This document shows, in pieces, positions 40,902-47,771 of a DNA stretch of 47,771 nucleotides. The DNA comes from Streptomyces sp. NRRL F-4489. GTDB lineage: Bacteria; Actinomycetota; Actinomycetes; Streptomycetales; Streptomycetaceae. The translations under genes and the position numbers were made by a program. The number at the start of each line of letters is the position of its first letter. Position 1 is the first letter of the stretch. The notes below the pieces were generated by a model. It worked only from the letters and a program-made list of their open reading frames with translations, searched no databases and had not been told where the DNA came from. The stretch spans positions 1 through 47,771 of the forward strand of contig NZ_LLZI01000239.1 of NCBI RefSeq assembly GCF_001509485.1, written 5' to 3'.

Positions 40902-42326
40902 GTGGAATGGTTCGCGGATCCTGGTTCTTGGCTCGGGCGGCTGGTCTTCCAGCGGATGCTCGCGGTGCTCTATCTGGTCGCGTTCACGGCGGCGGCCCGG
41001 CAGTTCCGGGCGCTGCTGGGCGAGCGGGGGCTGCTGCCGATCCCCGCCTTCACCGCGCGGGTGCCGTTCCGGGTCTCCCCCTCGGTGTTCCACCTGCACT
41101 ACTCGGACCGCTTCTTCGCGGGCTGGGCGTGGGGCGGGGCGGCGCTGGCGGCGGCGGTCGCGGCGGGGGCGGCGGACGCGGTGCCGCTGTGGGCGGCGAT
41201 GGCGATGTGGGCCGTGCTGTGGGCGATGTACCTCTCCGTCGTCAACGTCGGGCAGACGTGGTACGGCTTCGGGTGGGAGACGCTGCTGCTGGAGGCGGGG
41301 GTGCTGGCGGTCTTCCTGGGCAACGCCGCCACCGCTCCCCCGGTGCTGACCATGTGGCTGCTGCGCTGGCTGCTGTTCCGGGTGGAGTTCGGCGCCGGGC
41401 TGATCAAACTGCGCGGCGACCCCTGCTGGCGCGATCTGACCTGCCTGTACTACCACCACGAGACGCAGCCGATGCCCGGCCCGCTGAGCTGGTTCTTCCA
41501 CCGCCTGCCCAAGCCGCTGCACCGGGTCGAGACGGCCGCCAACCACGTCGCCCAACTCGTGCTGCCGGTGCTGCTGTTCACCCCGCAGCCGGTGGCCGGG
41601 TGGGCGGCGCTGGGCATGGCGGTCACCCAGCTGTGGCTGGTGCTGTCCGGCAACTTCGCCTGGCTGAACTGGATCACCATCGCGCTGGCGCTGTCGGCGG
41701 CGGCCCCGCTGTGGGGCGGTCCGCCGGCCGGGCCGGGCGCCGCGCCGGTGTGGTTCGAGGCGCTGGTGATCGCCGCCGCGGCCGGCGTCATCGGCCTGAG
41801 CTACCGCCCGGCACGCAACCTCATCACCCGGGGCCAGCTGATGAACACCTCCTACGAACCGCTGCGGCTGGTCAACTCCTACGGCGCGTTCGGCAGCATC
41901 ACCCGCGTCCGCCGGGAGATCGTCATCGAGGGCACGGCGGACGCGGTCTCCGGTCCGGGAACGACCTGGGAGGCGTACGAGTTCCACGGCAAGCCGGGCG
42001 AGACGGGCCGGCTGCCGCGCCAGTTCGCGCCGTACCACCTGCGGCTGGACTGGCTGATGTGGTTCGCGGCGCTGTCGCCGGCCTACGCCCGGCCGTGGTT
42101 CGGGCCGCTGGTGTCCCGGCTGCTGGAGAACGACCGGGACATCCTGCGGCTGCTGCGCCGCAATCCGTTCCCGGACGTGCCGCCGGCCCGGGTGCGGGCG
42201 CGGGTGTTCCGCTACCGCTTCACGACCTGGCGGGAACTGCGGGAGACCGGCGAGTGGTGGCACCGGAGCGCGGAGCGGGAGTTCCTGCCGCCGGTGTCGC
42301 GGTCAGCTCCGCGCGGAAGGCGATGA
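40902..42326 (+). CDS. Lipase maturation factor family membrane protein
   Basis: The product is 474 residues from the GTG at 40902 (VEWFADPGSWLGRLVFQRML); an ATG at 40833 would add 23 residues unlike the family. Multiple membrane helices occupy residues 15-330, with the family motifs NVGQTWYGFGWETLLLEAG, FRVEFGAGLIKLRGDPCWRD and LTCLYYHHETQPMPGPLSW. The C-terminal cytosolic/extracytosolic domain has AYEFHGKPGE, PYHLRLDWLMWFAAL and NPFPDVPPARVRARVFRYRF. LMF proteins help fold lipases in animals; the bacterial role is unknown. The C-terminal end overlaps a convergent TPR gene by 107 bases. Confidence 0.9.
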   Translation: MEWFADPGSWLGRLVFQRMLAVLYLVAFTAAARQFRALLGERGLLPIPAFTARVPFRVSPSVFHLHYSDRFFAGWAWGGAALAAAVAAGAADAVPLWAAMAMWAVLWAMYLSVVNVGQTWYGFGWETLLLEAGVLAVFLGNAATAPPVLTMWLLRWLLFRVEFGAGLIKLRGDPCWRDLTCLYYHHETQPMPGPLSWFFHRLPKPLHRVETAANHVAQLVLPVLLFTPQPVAGWAALGMAVTQLWLVLSGNFAWLNWITIALALSAAAPLWGGPPAGPGAAPVWFEALVIAAAAGVIGLSYRPARNLITRGQLMNTSYEPLRLVNSYGAFGSITRVRREIVIEGTADAVSGPGTTWEAYEFHGKPGETGRLPRQFAPYHLRLDWLMWFAALSPAYARPWFGPLVSRLLENDRDILRLLRRNPFPDVPPARVRARVFRYRFTTWRELRETGEWWHRSAEREFLPPVSRSAPRGRR

Positions 42327-43308
42327 CCGCCTCGCGGGCGTGGCGCAGCCCGATGCGGGCGACCTCCCGCTCCAGGGCGTCGAGTTCGGCGAGGGTCGCG
42401 GCGCGGTCGCGGCCCAGCCGGGCGCGGGACTTGGCCAGCCCCAGCCGGGACAGCGCCTGGCCGCGCGGCTCCCGCATCTCCTGGAACTCCCCCAGCGCCA
42501 GCGCGTAGGTGTCGCGGGCGGCGGCGTAGCGTCCTGCGCGGTAGAGGACGTTGCCGCGCATCTTGTGGTTGTAGGCGAGCGCGCCGGCCAGGTCCATGGT
42601 GCGGCACAGCGTCTCGGCCTCGGAGAGCAGGGCCAGCGCCCGGTCCGGCTCGCCGCGGAGCGAGAGCACATCGGCCACCCCGCGCAGCGACCAGGCCCGG
42701 CCCCGGTGGTCGGCGGCCCCCTCGGCGATCCGCGCGGACTCCTCGAAGAGCTCCAGGGCCTTGGCGTGGTCGCCGGTGTTGCGGTGCATCTGGGCTATGC
42801 CGGACATCGCCCAGACCATGTGGCGGGCCTCGCCGTGCTTCCGGGCCTGGGCGAGGAGTTCCTCGTGGAGGGCGGCGACGGCGGCGTAGTCGCCCTGGAT
42901 GCGGCCGGTCTCGGCGAGGCCGGCCAGCGCGTAGCCGTGGGCCAGGCGGTCGCCGCCGGTCTCGGCCAGCGCCACCGCGTGCCCGAGCAGCCGGCGGGCC
43001 AGCGGCAGGGTGCCGCACTGGCGGGCCAGGGTGCCGCCGCTCCACAGCGCCCAGGCCATGGCGGCCGGGTCGCCGGCGGTGCGGGCGGCGCGGTAGGCGG
43101 CCCGCCAGGCGGTGCCGGCCGCCTCGACGCGGCCCAGCCGCCGGTTGGCCTCGGCGACGGCGAGCTGGGCTCTGGAGCGGGCGAGCGGGGTGGTAGCGGC
43201 GGCCAGGGCGCGGTGCGCGGTGGCCAGGACCTCCTCGTACGAGGAGTTCACGCTCAGTGCCGCGCCCAGTTCGCCCTGGTACTCCGGGGCGAATGCCTTG
43301 CCGTACAT
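42220..43308 (-). CDS. Tetratricopeptide-repeat protein
   Basis: The product is 362 residues. At least seven TPR-like helical pairs run through the protein, for example ARSRAQLAVAEANRRLGRVE, GYALAGLAETGRIQGDYAAV, VWAMSGIAQMHRNTGDHAKA, and NHKMRGNVLYRAGRYAAARD. The start at 43308 is ATG (MYGKAFAPEYQGELG). No enzyme or HTH domain is attached, so it is probably a protein-binding scaffold. Its last 36 codons lie antisense to the end of the LMF gene, an unusual arrangement; the tail there is Pro/Arg/Ser-rich and could be loose. Function unknown. Confidence 0.75.
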   Translation of the reverse strand: MYGKAFAPEYQGELGAALSVNSSYEEVLATAHRALAAATTPLARSRAQLAVAEANRRLGRVEAAGTAWRAAYRAARTAGDPAAMAWALWSGGTLARQCGTLPLARRLLGHAVALAETGGDRLAHGYALAGLAETGRIQGDYAAVAALHEELLAQARKHGEARHMVWAMSGIAQMHRNTGDHAKALELFEESARIAEGAADHRGRAWSLRGVADVLSLRGEPDRALALLSEAETLCRTMDLAGALAYNHKMRGNVLYRAGRYAAARDTYALALGEFQEMREPRGQALSRLGLAKSRARLGRDRAATLAELDALEREVARIGLRHAREAVIAFRAELTATPAAGTPAPRSGATTRRSPAVPARS

Positions 43309-43519
43309 CGTTCTGGCCTCTCGCTCATCCGTTTGCGGTGATCACGAACGAACGTACGGAAGGCGGGGGGTGCGGCGAATCCGTCCGGGTATGGGTTGTG
43401 GCGTACGACTGGAGTGCTACGCGCGGGGCCGGTGGTCATCACCGGGACGTACGGGGTTCCTGAGGGTAGCCAGGCTGACGGTTCATCAATTCAGTTATGC
43501 AGCAGGGGTGGTGGGGTGG

Positions 43520-44677
43520 ATGAGGGAGACAGGGTCCGGGGTGCGGGGCGGGGTCGGGCGGCGGCGGTTCGTTGCGGCGGCCGGGGCGGTGGCGGCGGGC
43601 GCGGCCGGGGTGGCGGCGGGGCCTGCCGGGGCGCGGCGGGAGCGGCGGCTGTTCCTGGGGACGTACACCTCGCGGCCGGGCGGCGGCAGCGGCATCGGGC
43701 TGGCCGGCTACGACCCGGCGACCGGGGCGCTCACCGCGCGCGGGGTGGTGGCCGGGGTCGCCGACCCGTCGTATCTGGCGCTCGCGCCGGACCGCCGCAC
43801 GCTGTACGCGGTCGACGAGCGGACGGACGGCGCGGTGACGGCGGTGGCGCTGCCGCGCGGCGGCGACCCGGTGGTGCTGGGCAGCCGCTCCACGGGCGGG
43901 GACGGGCCGTGCCACCTGTCCGTGCATCCGGGCGGGCGGTGGCTGCTGAGCGCCAACTACGTCTCCGGGAGCGTGGCGGTGCACCCCATCGACCCGGCCA
44001 CCGGGGCGCTGGGGCCGCGTACGGACCTGGTGGCGCACGCCTTCCCGCCGCCCGGCCCCGGGCAGACCGGGCCGCACGCGCACCAGATCACCACGGCCCC
44101 GGACAGCCGCCACGTCCTGGCGGTGGACCTGGGCAACGACACCGTCTACACCTACCGCCTCGACCGGCGGGCCGGGACGCTGGCACCGGTGGCGTACGCG
44201 GTGCTGCCGCCCGGCTCCGGCCCGCGGCACCTGACGTTCCACCCCTCGGGGGCGTACGCCTATCTGGCCAACGAGGTCGGCAACACCGTCGCGGTGTGCC
44301 GCTACGACCCGGGCAGCGGGCGGCTGGTGCCCGGGGAGCCGCAGTCCACCGGGACCGGCCCCGGGGTGAGCTATCCGGCGCAGCTCCTGGTCACCCGGAA
44401 CGGGCGGTTCGCGTTCCTGGCCAACCGCGGCCACAACAGCCTCACCCGCTACGCGGTGGCGGACGGCGGCGCCCGGCTGCGGCTGCTGGACACCGTCCCG
44501 GTGGGCGGGGATTTCCCCCGGCAGCTGGCCTTCTCACCGGACCAGCGGTGGCTGTTCGCGGCGAACCAGAAGTCCGGGACGGTGACGGTGTTCGCGGTGG
44601 ACGCCCGGAGCGGGGCGCTGACCCGGACCGGTGCGCCGTTCCCCGCGCCGATGGCGGTGTGCGCGCTGCCCTGCTGA
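43520..44677 (+). CDS. Exported lactonase family (6-phosphogluconolactonase-like) protein
   Basis: The product is 385 residues. A Tat-type signal (GRRRFVAAAGAVAAGAAGVA) is followed by a seven-bladed beta-propeller of the lactonase family: RLFLGTYTSRPGGGSGIGLA, YLALAPDRRTLYAVDE, GPCHLSVHPGGRWLLSANYV, GPHAHQITTAPDSRHVLAVD, GPRHLTFHPSGAYAYLANEV, and FPRQLAFSPDQRWLFAANQK. The cytosolic YbhE-type enzymes hydrolyse 6-phosphogluconolactone; this exported form more likely acts on another lactone or sugar derivative, unknown. The start ATG 43520 has a weak site; a GTG at 43508 is also possible. It precedes an amino-acid permease in the same direction. Confidence 0.88.
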   Translation: MRETGSGVRGGVGRRRFVAAAGAVAAGAAGVAAGPAGARRERRLFLGTYTSRPGGGSGIGLAGYDPATGALTARGVVAGVADPSYLALAPDRRTLYAVDERTDGAVTAVALPRGGDPVVLGSRSTGGDGPCHLSVHPGGRWLLSANYVSGSVAVHPIDPATGALGPRTDLVAHAFPPPGPGQTGPHAHQITTAPDSRHVLAVDLGNDTVYTYRLDRRAGTLAPVAYAVLPPGSGPRHLTFHPSGAYAYLANEVGNTVAVCRYDPGSGRLVPGEPQSTGTGPGVSYPAQLLVTRNGRFAFLANRGHNSLTRYAVADGGARLRLLDTVPVGGDFPRQLAFSPDQRWLFAANQKSGTVTVFAVDARSGALTRTGAPFPAPMAVCALPC

Positions 44678-44740
44678 GCGGCAGCGGCTGCAACACTGCG
44701 GCAACAGCGCCGCAGGATTGGCGCGTTAGCGTCGCGCCCC

Positions 44741-46177
44741 ATGAGTACGGGAACCACACCCTCCGGCGCCGAGACCGCGCCGGACACCGGGCCGCCGCGG
44801 CCGGCCCCGTCCGGGACCGCCGCGGACCCCGCCGGCGGCGGCCTGCGGCAGGGCCTCAAACGCCGCCATATGTCGCTGATCGCGCTGGGCGGGGTGATCG
44901 GCGCCGGGCTGTTCGTCGGCAGCGGGGTGGTGATCCGGTCCACCGGGCCCGCCGCGGTGCTGTCGTTCCTGGCGGCCGGCGGACTGACCGTCCTGATCAT
45001 GCGGATGCTCGCCGAGATGACGGTGGCCCGCCCGGCGCTCGGGTCGTTCTACGCGCATGTGCGGGAGACCCTCGGGCGCCGGGCCGGCTTCGCGGTGGGC
45101 TGGCTGTACTGGTACTTCTTCGTGATCGTGGTGGCCGTGGAGGCGGTGGCGGGCGGCCGGATCGTCCGGCTGTGGCTGCCCGGCGCCCCGCTGTGGGCGG
45201 TGAGCCTGGTGCTGATGGCGCTGCTGACCGCGACGAACCTGGTCTCGGCCCGCTCCTACGGCGAGTTCGAGTACTGGTTCTCGTCGGTCAAGGTCGTGGC
45301 GATCGCGGTGTTCCTGTTCCTCGGCGGGCTGTATGTGCTCGGGCTGTGGCCGGGCTCGTCCGGCGGGCTGGGCCTGCTCACCGCGCACGGCGGTTTCGCG
45401 CCGGCCGGTATCGGCGCGGTACTGGCCGCCGTCGTGCCGTGCGTCGGCTTCTTCACCGGCGCGGAGATCGTCACCATCGCGGCCGCCGAATCGGCCGAGC
45501 CGGAGCGGGCGGTGGCGGGCGCCATCCGGTCGATCGTGCTGCGCGTGGTGGCGTTCTACGTGCTGTCGGTCCTCGTGGTGGTCGCGGTGGTGCCGTGGAC
45601 AGCGCGGGCGATCGAGGTCAGTCCGTACGCGGCGGTGCTGGACCGGCTGGCGGTGCCGGCGGCCGGGACGGTGATGAACGCCCTGGTGCTGATCGCGGTG
45701 CTGTCCTGCCTGAATTCCGCGCTCTACACCTCGTCCCGGATGCTCTTCGCGCTCACCCGCAACGGGGACGCGCCGCGCGGCTTCACCCGGGTCAGCGCGA
45801 GCGGCGTACCGCGGCGGGCGCTGCTGGCCGGGACGTCGGCCGGTTATCTGTCGGTGATCGCGGCCTGGATCTCGCCCGATGTCGTCTTCGCCTTCCTCAT
45901 CAACTCCTACGGTGCGATCGCGCTGTTCGTGTATCTGGCGATCGCGGTGGCGCAGCTGCGGATGCGGCGCCGTCTGGAGCGCGAGGAGCCGGAGCTGCTG
46001 ACCCTGCGGATGTGGGGCTTTCCATGGCTGAGCCGGCTGACGATCGCGCTGATGGCGCTGGTGATCGGGGCGATGGCGGTACTGCCGGACAGCCGGGCGC
46101 AGTTCTGGCTGAGCCTGCTCACGCTGGGTGTGGTGCTGGCCGCCTACGAGGTGCGGCGGCGGGTCGGGCGGGACTGA
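44741..46177 (+). CDS. APC-family amino-acid permease (GABA/aromatic type)
   Basis: The product is 478 residues with 12 membrane segments after a Pro/Ala-rich cytosolic N-terminus. GLKRRHMSLIALGGVIGAGL is the signature of the AAT (amino-acid transporter) subgroup; EMTVARPALGSFYAHVRETL, EFEYWFSSVKVVAI, FFTGAEIVTIAAAESAEPER and NSALYTSSRMLFALTRNGDA follow in the usual order. It belongs with the GabP/AroP/ProY-like importers that use the proton gradient. Specificity is not clear. The gene follows the lactonase gene by 63 bases and ends at a strong terminator. Confidence 0.92.
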   Translation: MSTGTTPSGAETAPDTGPPRPAPSGTAADPAGGGLRQGLKRRHMSLIALGGVIGAGLFVGSGVVIRSTGPAAVLSFLAAGGLTVLIMRMLAEMTVARPALGSFYAHVRETLGRRAGFAVGWLYWYFFVIVVAVEAVAGGRIVRLWLPGAPLWAVSLVLMALLTATNLVSARSYGEFEYWFSSVKVVAIAVFLFLGGLYVLGLWPGSSGGLGLLTAHGGFAPAGIGAVLAAVVPCVGFFTGAEIVTIAAAESAEPERAVAGAIRSIVLRVVAFYVLSVLVVVAVVPWTARAIEVSPYAAVLDRLAVPAAGTVMNALVLIAVLSCLNSALYTSSRMLFALTRNGDAPRGFTRVSASGVPRRALLAGTSAGYLSVIAAWISPDVVFAFLINSYGAIALFVYLAIAVAQLRMRRRLEREEPELLTLRMWGFPWLSRLTIALMALVIGAMAVLPDSRAQFWLSLLTLGVVLAAYEVRRRVGRD

Positions 46178-46190
46178 GCCAACGCGCGCG

Positions 46191-46222
46191 GCAGGCCGTC
46201 CGCGGCGCCCCGGACGGCCTGC
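46191..46222 (+). terminator. Terminator after permease
   Basis: A perfect 12-base stem (gcaggccgtccg / cggacggcctgc) with an 8-base loop, 13 bases past the stop and followed by tctccccctc. Confidence 0.8.
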
Positions 46223-46267
46223 TCTCCCCCTCACGCGCCGGTTTCCGCGGTCCTCCGGAAAGCCCGG

Positions 46268-46310
46268 GGAATTCCGGGCGGGGACGTGTGCACCCGTCCC
46301 CGGGAATTCC
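46268..46310 (-). terminator. Bulged hairpin downstream of Rpf gene
   Basis: A stem built from ggaattcc and ggggacg on one side and cgtcccc and ggaattcc on the other, with a small bulge, lies about 65 bases downstream of the rpf stop on its strand. It could terminate the rpf transcript. Confidence 0.45.
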
Positions 46311-46373
46311 GCTCACTTTTCCGTGGATTGCCTCTTCCGGCGGTTCACTTCACTGGGCCGGGTCCACCTGCCG

Positions 46374-47111
46374 TCATTCCGTACCGGAACGGTGGACGGT
46401 CAGCCGGGTGCCCGGGTAGATGAGATTCGGATCGGCGCCGATAACCTGGCGGTTCTGCCGGTAGATTTCCTCCCAGGGCTTTCCGTGGACGGCGCCGATT
46501 CCGCTGAGCGTATCGCCGGTGTTGACCACCACGGTGCCGCCGGAATCGCGGTGCCGCGGCTTTTCGTACGGGGTGCGGTGGGGCTTCTGCCGGGCCGTGC
46601 GCGGGTGCGCGGGCGCGGCCTTCCGGGGGGCCGGGAGGGTGGGTGTGCCGCCGCCGCGGGGGATGCCGCGCAGGCCCAGGGAGGCCGCGCAGGCCGGCCA
46701 GGCGCCCCAGCCCTGGCGGGCCAGGACCCGCTCGGCGACCTGGATCTGCTGCGCGCGGCTGGCCCGGGAGGCGCGCGGCGCGTAGGCCCGGCCGCCGAAG
46801 GAATGCCAGGTCGAGTGGCCGAACTGCAGCCCGCCGGAGAATCCGTTGCCGGTGTCGGTACGCCAGTTGCCGCCGCTCTCGCACTGGGCCAGGCGGTCCC
46901 AGGTGGTGCCGCTCACCGCCTCGGCCGGTTCCTCGGAGACCACGCCCAGCGCGCCGGCCGCCAGCAGGACGGCGGCCGCGGTGACGCTGCGGGCGCCCCG
47001 GCCGCGGACCGCCTCGGCGCGGGCGGCCCGGCCGGCCGGCGGGTGCTCCGCGGCCCGGTTCTCCTGCGTTTCCGGCGATTCCTGGGCTTCCGGTACGGCT
47101 TGCGTTTCCAT
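46374..47111 (-). CDS. Resuscitation-promoting factor-like muralytic protein with LysM
   Basis: The product is 245 residues. A long cytosolic N-terminus (about 40 residues) precedes a membrane/signal segment (SVTAAAVLLAAGALGVVSEE). The Rpf (transglycosylase-like) domain follows: WDRLAQCESGGNWRTDTGNG with catalytic Glu78, FSGGLQFGHSTWHSFGG, QIQVAERVLARQGWGAWPAC. A linker rich in Pro/Arg leads to one LysM domain (VVVNTGDTLSGIGAVHGKPW ... DPNLIYPGTRLTVHR). It cleaves peptidoglycan during germination or growth. The start ATG 47111 was chosen because the next Met is much later. The leader upstream carries a large hairpin but not a clear c-di-AMP riboswitch. Confidence 0.9.
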   Translation of the reverse strand: METQAVPEAQESPETQENRAAEHPPAGRAARAEAVRGRGARSVTAAAVLLAAGALGVVSEEPAEAVSGTTWDRLAQCESGGNWRTDTGNGFSGGLQFGHSTWHSFGGRAYAPRASRASRAQQIQVAERVLARQGWGAWPACAASLGLRGIPRGGGTPTLPAPRKAAPAHPRTARQKPHRTPYEKPRHRDSGGTVVVNTGDTLSGIGAVHGKPWEEIYRQNRQVIGADPNLIYPGTRLTVHRSGTE

Positions 47112-47680
47112 GTGCGTACTCCCGTCGCGTGTGCTGTTCCTGTTCGAATGGCGCCCGTTTCCGGATTTCCGGCAGGCCGGGCCGGGCGGGCGCGCGAAGT
47201 TGTCAGCGATGTCGGCGAGTTCTGGGATTTCGGATCGTCGGGTGGTTTCTCCGGGTGGTCGAATTCGACGGGCAAGAGACAACCATGGCCGGGTCGGCAC
47301 GGGCAGAGCGCGCGGTAGCGCTTTCGGCGGGCGCTCTGCCCCCTCGCCGCCGGAAGGGGTGCGGAATCCTCCGCATGGTGCACGGGGCCGGGGGGTAGGG
47401 GCGCACCCCTCGTGCCCCGGGGGACGGCCCCGCCGACTATCGGGCGCGCGTTCGATTCCCGCGGGTTACGCGCTGTGCCTCCGCCGGCCTCGGGGCATAC
47501 GCGCGGCGGGGGGCCGCACGGACCGCGCACGGCCACCGGGGCGGTGCGACCGCCCGCCGCGCACCGGGACGCGGCGGGGCTCTCCCCGCCCTTCGGGCGG
47601 GCGCCGGGGGGGCCGCCGCCCGCGGGGCCCCCCCCCCCCGCCAACCGGCCCCCCGCCCGGGGGCCCCGGCCCCCCCCGCC
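47112..47680. other. Intergenic region upstream of rpf: hairpin and low-quality GC tracts
   Basis: No gene is supported. A/T-richer DNA at 47140-47290 is probably the rpf promoter and leader. Bases 47301-47341 form an 11-base perfect stem (gggcagagcgc / gcgctctgccc) around a 19-base loop. From about 47500 the sequence is Arg/Pro/Gly-coding noise in all frames with long runs of c and g (for example 12 c in a row near 47627-47638), which may be assembly error. Confidence 0.6.
47301..47341. terminator. Large hairpin upstream of rpf
   Basis: Perfect 11-base arms with a 19-base loop. On the minus strand it lies about 190-230 bases before the rpf start, so it is either in the rpf leader or is the terminator of whatever precedes it. 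No coding gene lies next to it in this window. Confidence 0.5.
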
Positions 47681-47770
47681 GACCGCTTCACCGCCGCCGC
47701 GGCCGTCCTCCGCCACCTCGTCACCGACCCGCTGCTGCCGGACCCGCTGCTCCCCGCCGACTGGCCCGGC
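47681..47770 (+). pseudogene. Partial PaaX-like C-terminal coding fragment at window edge
   Basis: The last 30 codons (frame of 47681) read DRFTAAAAVLRHLVTDPLLP then DPLLPADWPG, which matches the end of PaaX-type GntR-like regulators (LxxxDPxLPxxLLPxDWPG). The rest of such a protein, about 230 residues, cannot be found upstream: no frame continues across the c/g tracts. So it is either the 3' part of a gene broken by assembly error or a remnant. It runs off the window. Confidence 0.45.
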
Positions 47771-47771
47771 G

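Noticed and set aside
43396..46419. 1007-codon plus-strand frame over the lactonase and permease genes
   Set aside because: It runs in the wrong frame of both genes and is low in complexity.
47112..47300. c-di-AMP (ydaO-type) riboswitch upstream of the Rpf gene
   Set aside because: Such switches are known before rpf genes in actinobacteria, and ccaccc...tccgaaatcc and gctgacaact look faintly similar. However, the conserved GGGTGAATC and CAGCTAACC...GTAGGC blocks are absent.

Overview
The window is high-GC actinobacterial DNA, almost certainly Streptomyces. Signs of this are coding sequences with G/C in nearly every third codon position, frequent GTG starts, many 1-4 base gene overlaps, a Tat-dependent lipase, an Rpf-LysM wall protein, an ergothioneine (egt) operon, F420/DDN-type and mycothiol-type folds, and two different P450 systems. 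I recognised no rRNA, tRNA, CRISPR array, insertion sequence or intact prophage. I could not identify the species.

Layout. 0.2-2.4 kb: a membrane protein with a Gly/Phe-rich tail and a small exported protein. 2.5-7.0 kb: a translationally coupled operon of an MDR quinone oxidoreductase and two unlike acyl-CoA dehydrogenases, divergent from an XRE/MmyB-type regulator. 7.0-9.7 kb: an N-terminally shortened APH-fold kinase, an HxlR regulator, and a divergent AlaA-like aminotransferase, with a tandem-repeat operator between the last two. 9.9-14.3 kb: egtABCD, with tight coupling and a terminator. 14.4-18.4 kb: two unrelated PI-PLC-type exported enzymes flanking a trypsin-like protease, then a DUF2165-type membrane protein. 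18.5-22.6 kb: a CYP102-type P450-reductase fusion facing a PAS-LuxR regulator. 22.6-24.6 kb: a universal stress protein, dodecin, then a degraded accessory patch with two gene remnants around an orphan membrane protein. 24.7-29.1 kb: an amino-acid permease, a secreted GH92 alpha-mannosidase with a LacI-type operator, and an EF-hand protein. 29.2-33.0 kb: P450, ferredoxin and ferredoxin reductase in one operon plus a TetR regulator. 33.1-37.9 kb: a CapA-like lipoprotein with a degenerate metal site, a coiled-coil/Mrr-nuclease/TerD fusion, and a DDN-hemerythrin fusion. 37.9-40.5 kb: an AMP-dependent acyl-CoA ligase, a DinB-fold protein and a 56-residue basic protein. 40.9-46.2 kb: a lipase maturation factor protein overlapping a TPR gene tail to tail, an exported lactonase, and an APC permease. 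46.4-47.8 kb: Rpf-LysM protein, then a C/G-homopolymer-rich stretch that ends in an isolated PaaX-like C-terminal fragment. Bases 1-170 hold nothing recognisable.

Most genes are typical chromosomal metabolism. The best candidates for new biology are the Mrr-TerD fusion with its unusual neighbours (33-38 kb), the CapA-like protein that has lost most of its predicted metal ligands, the remnant-flanked orphan at 23.5-24.6 kb, and several clean operator-like palindromes. All functional assignments rest on reading motifs in the translation; no database search was run.
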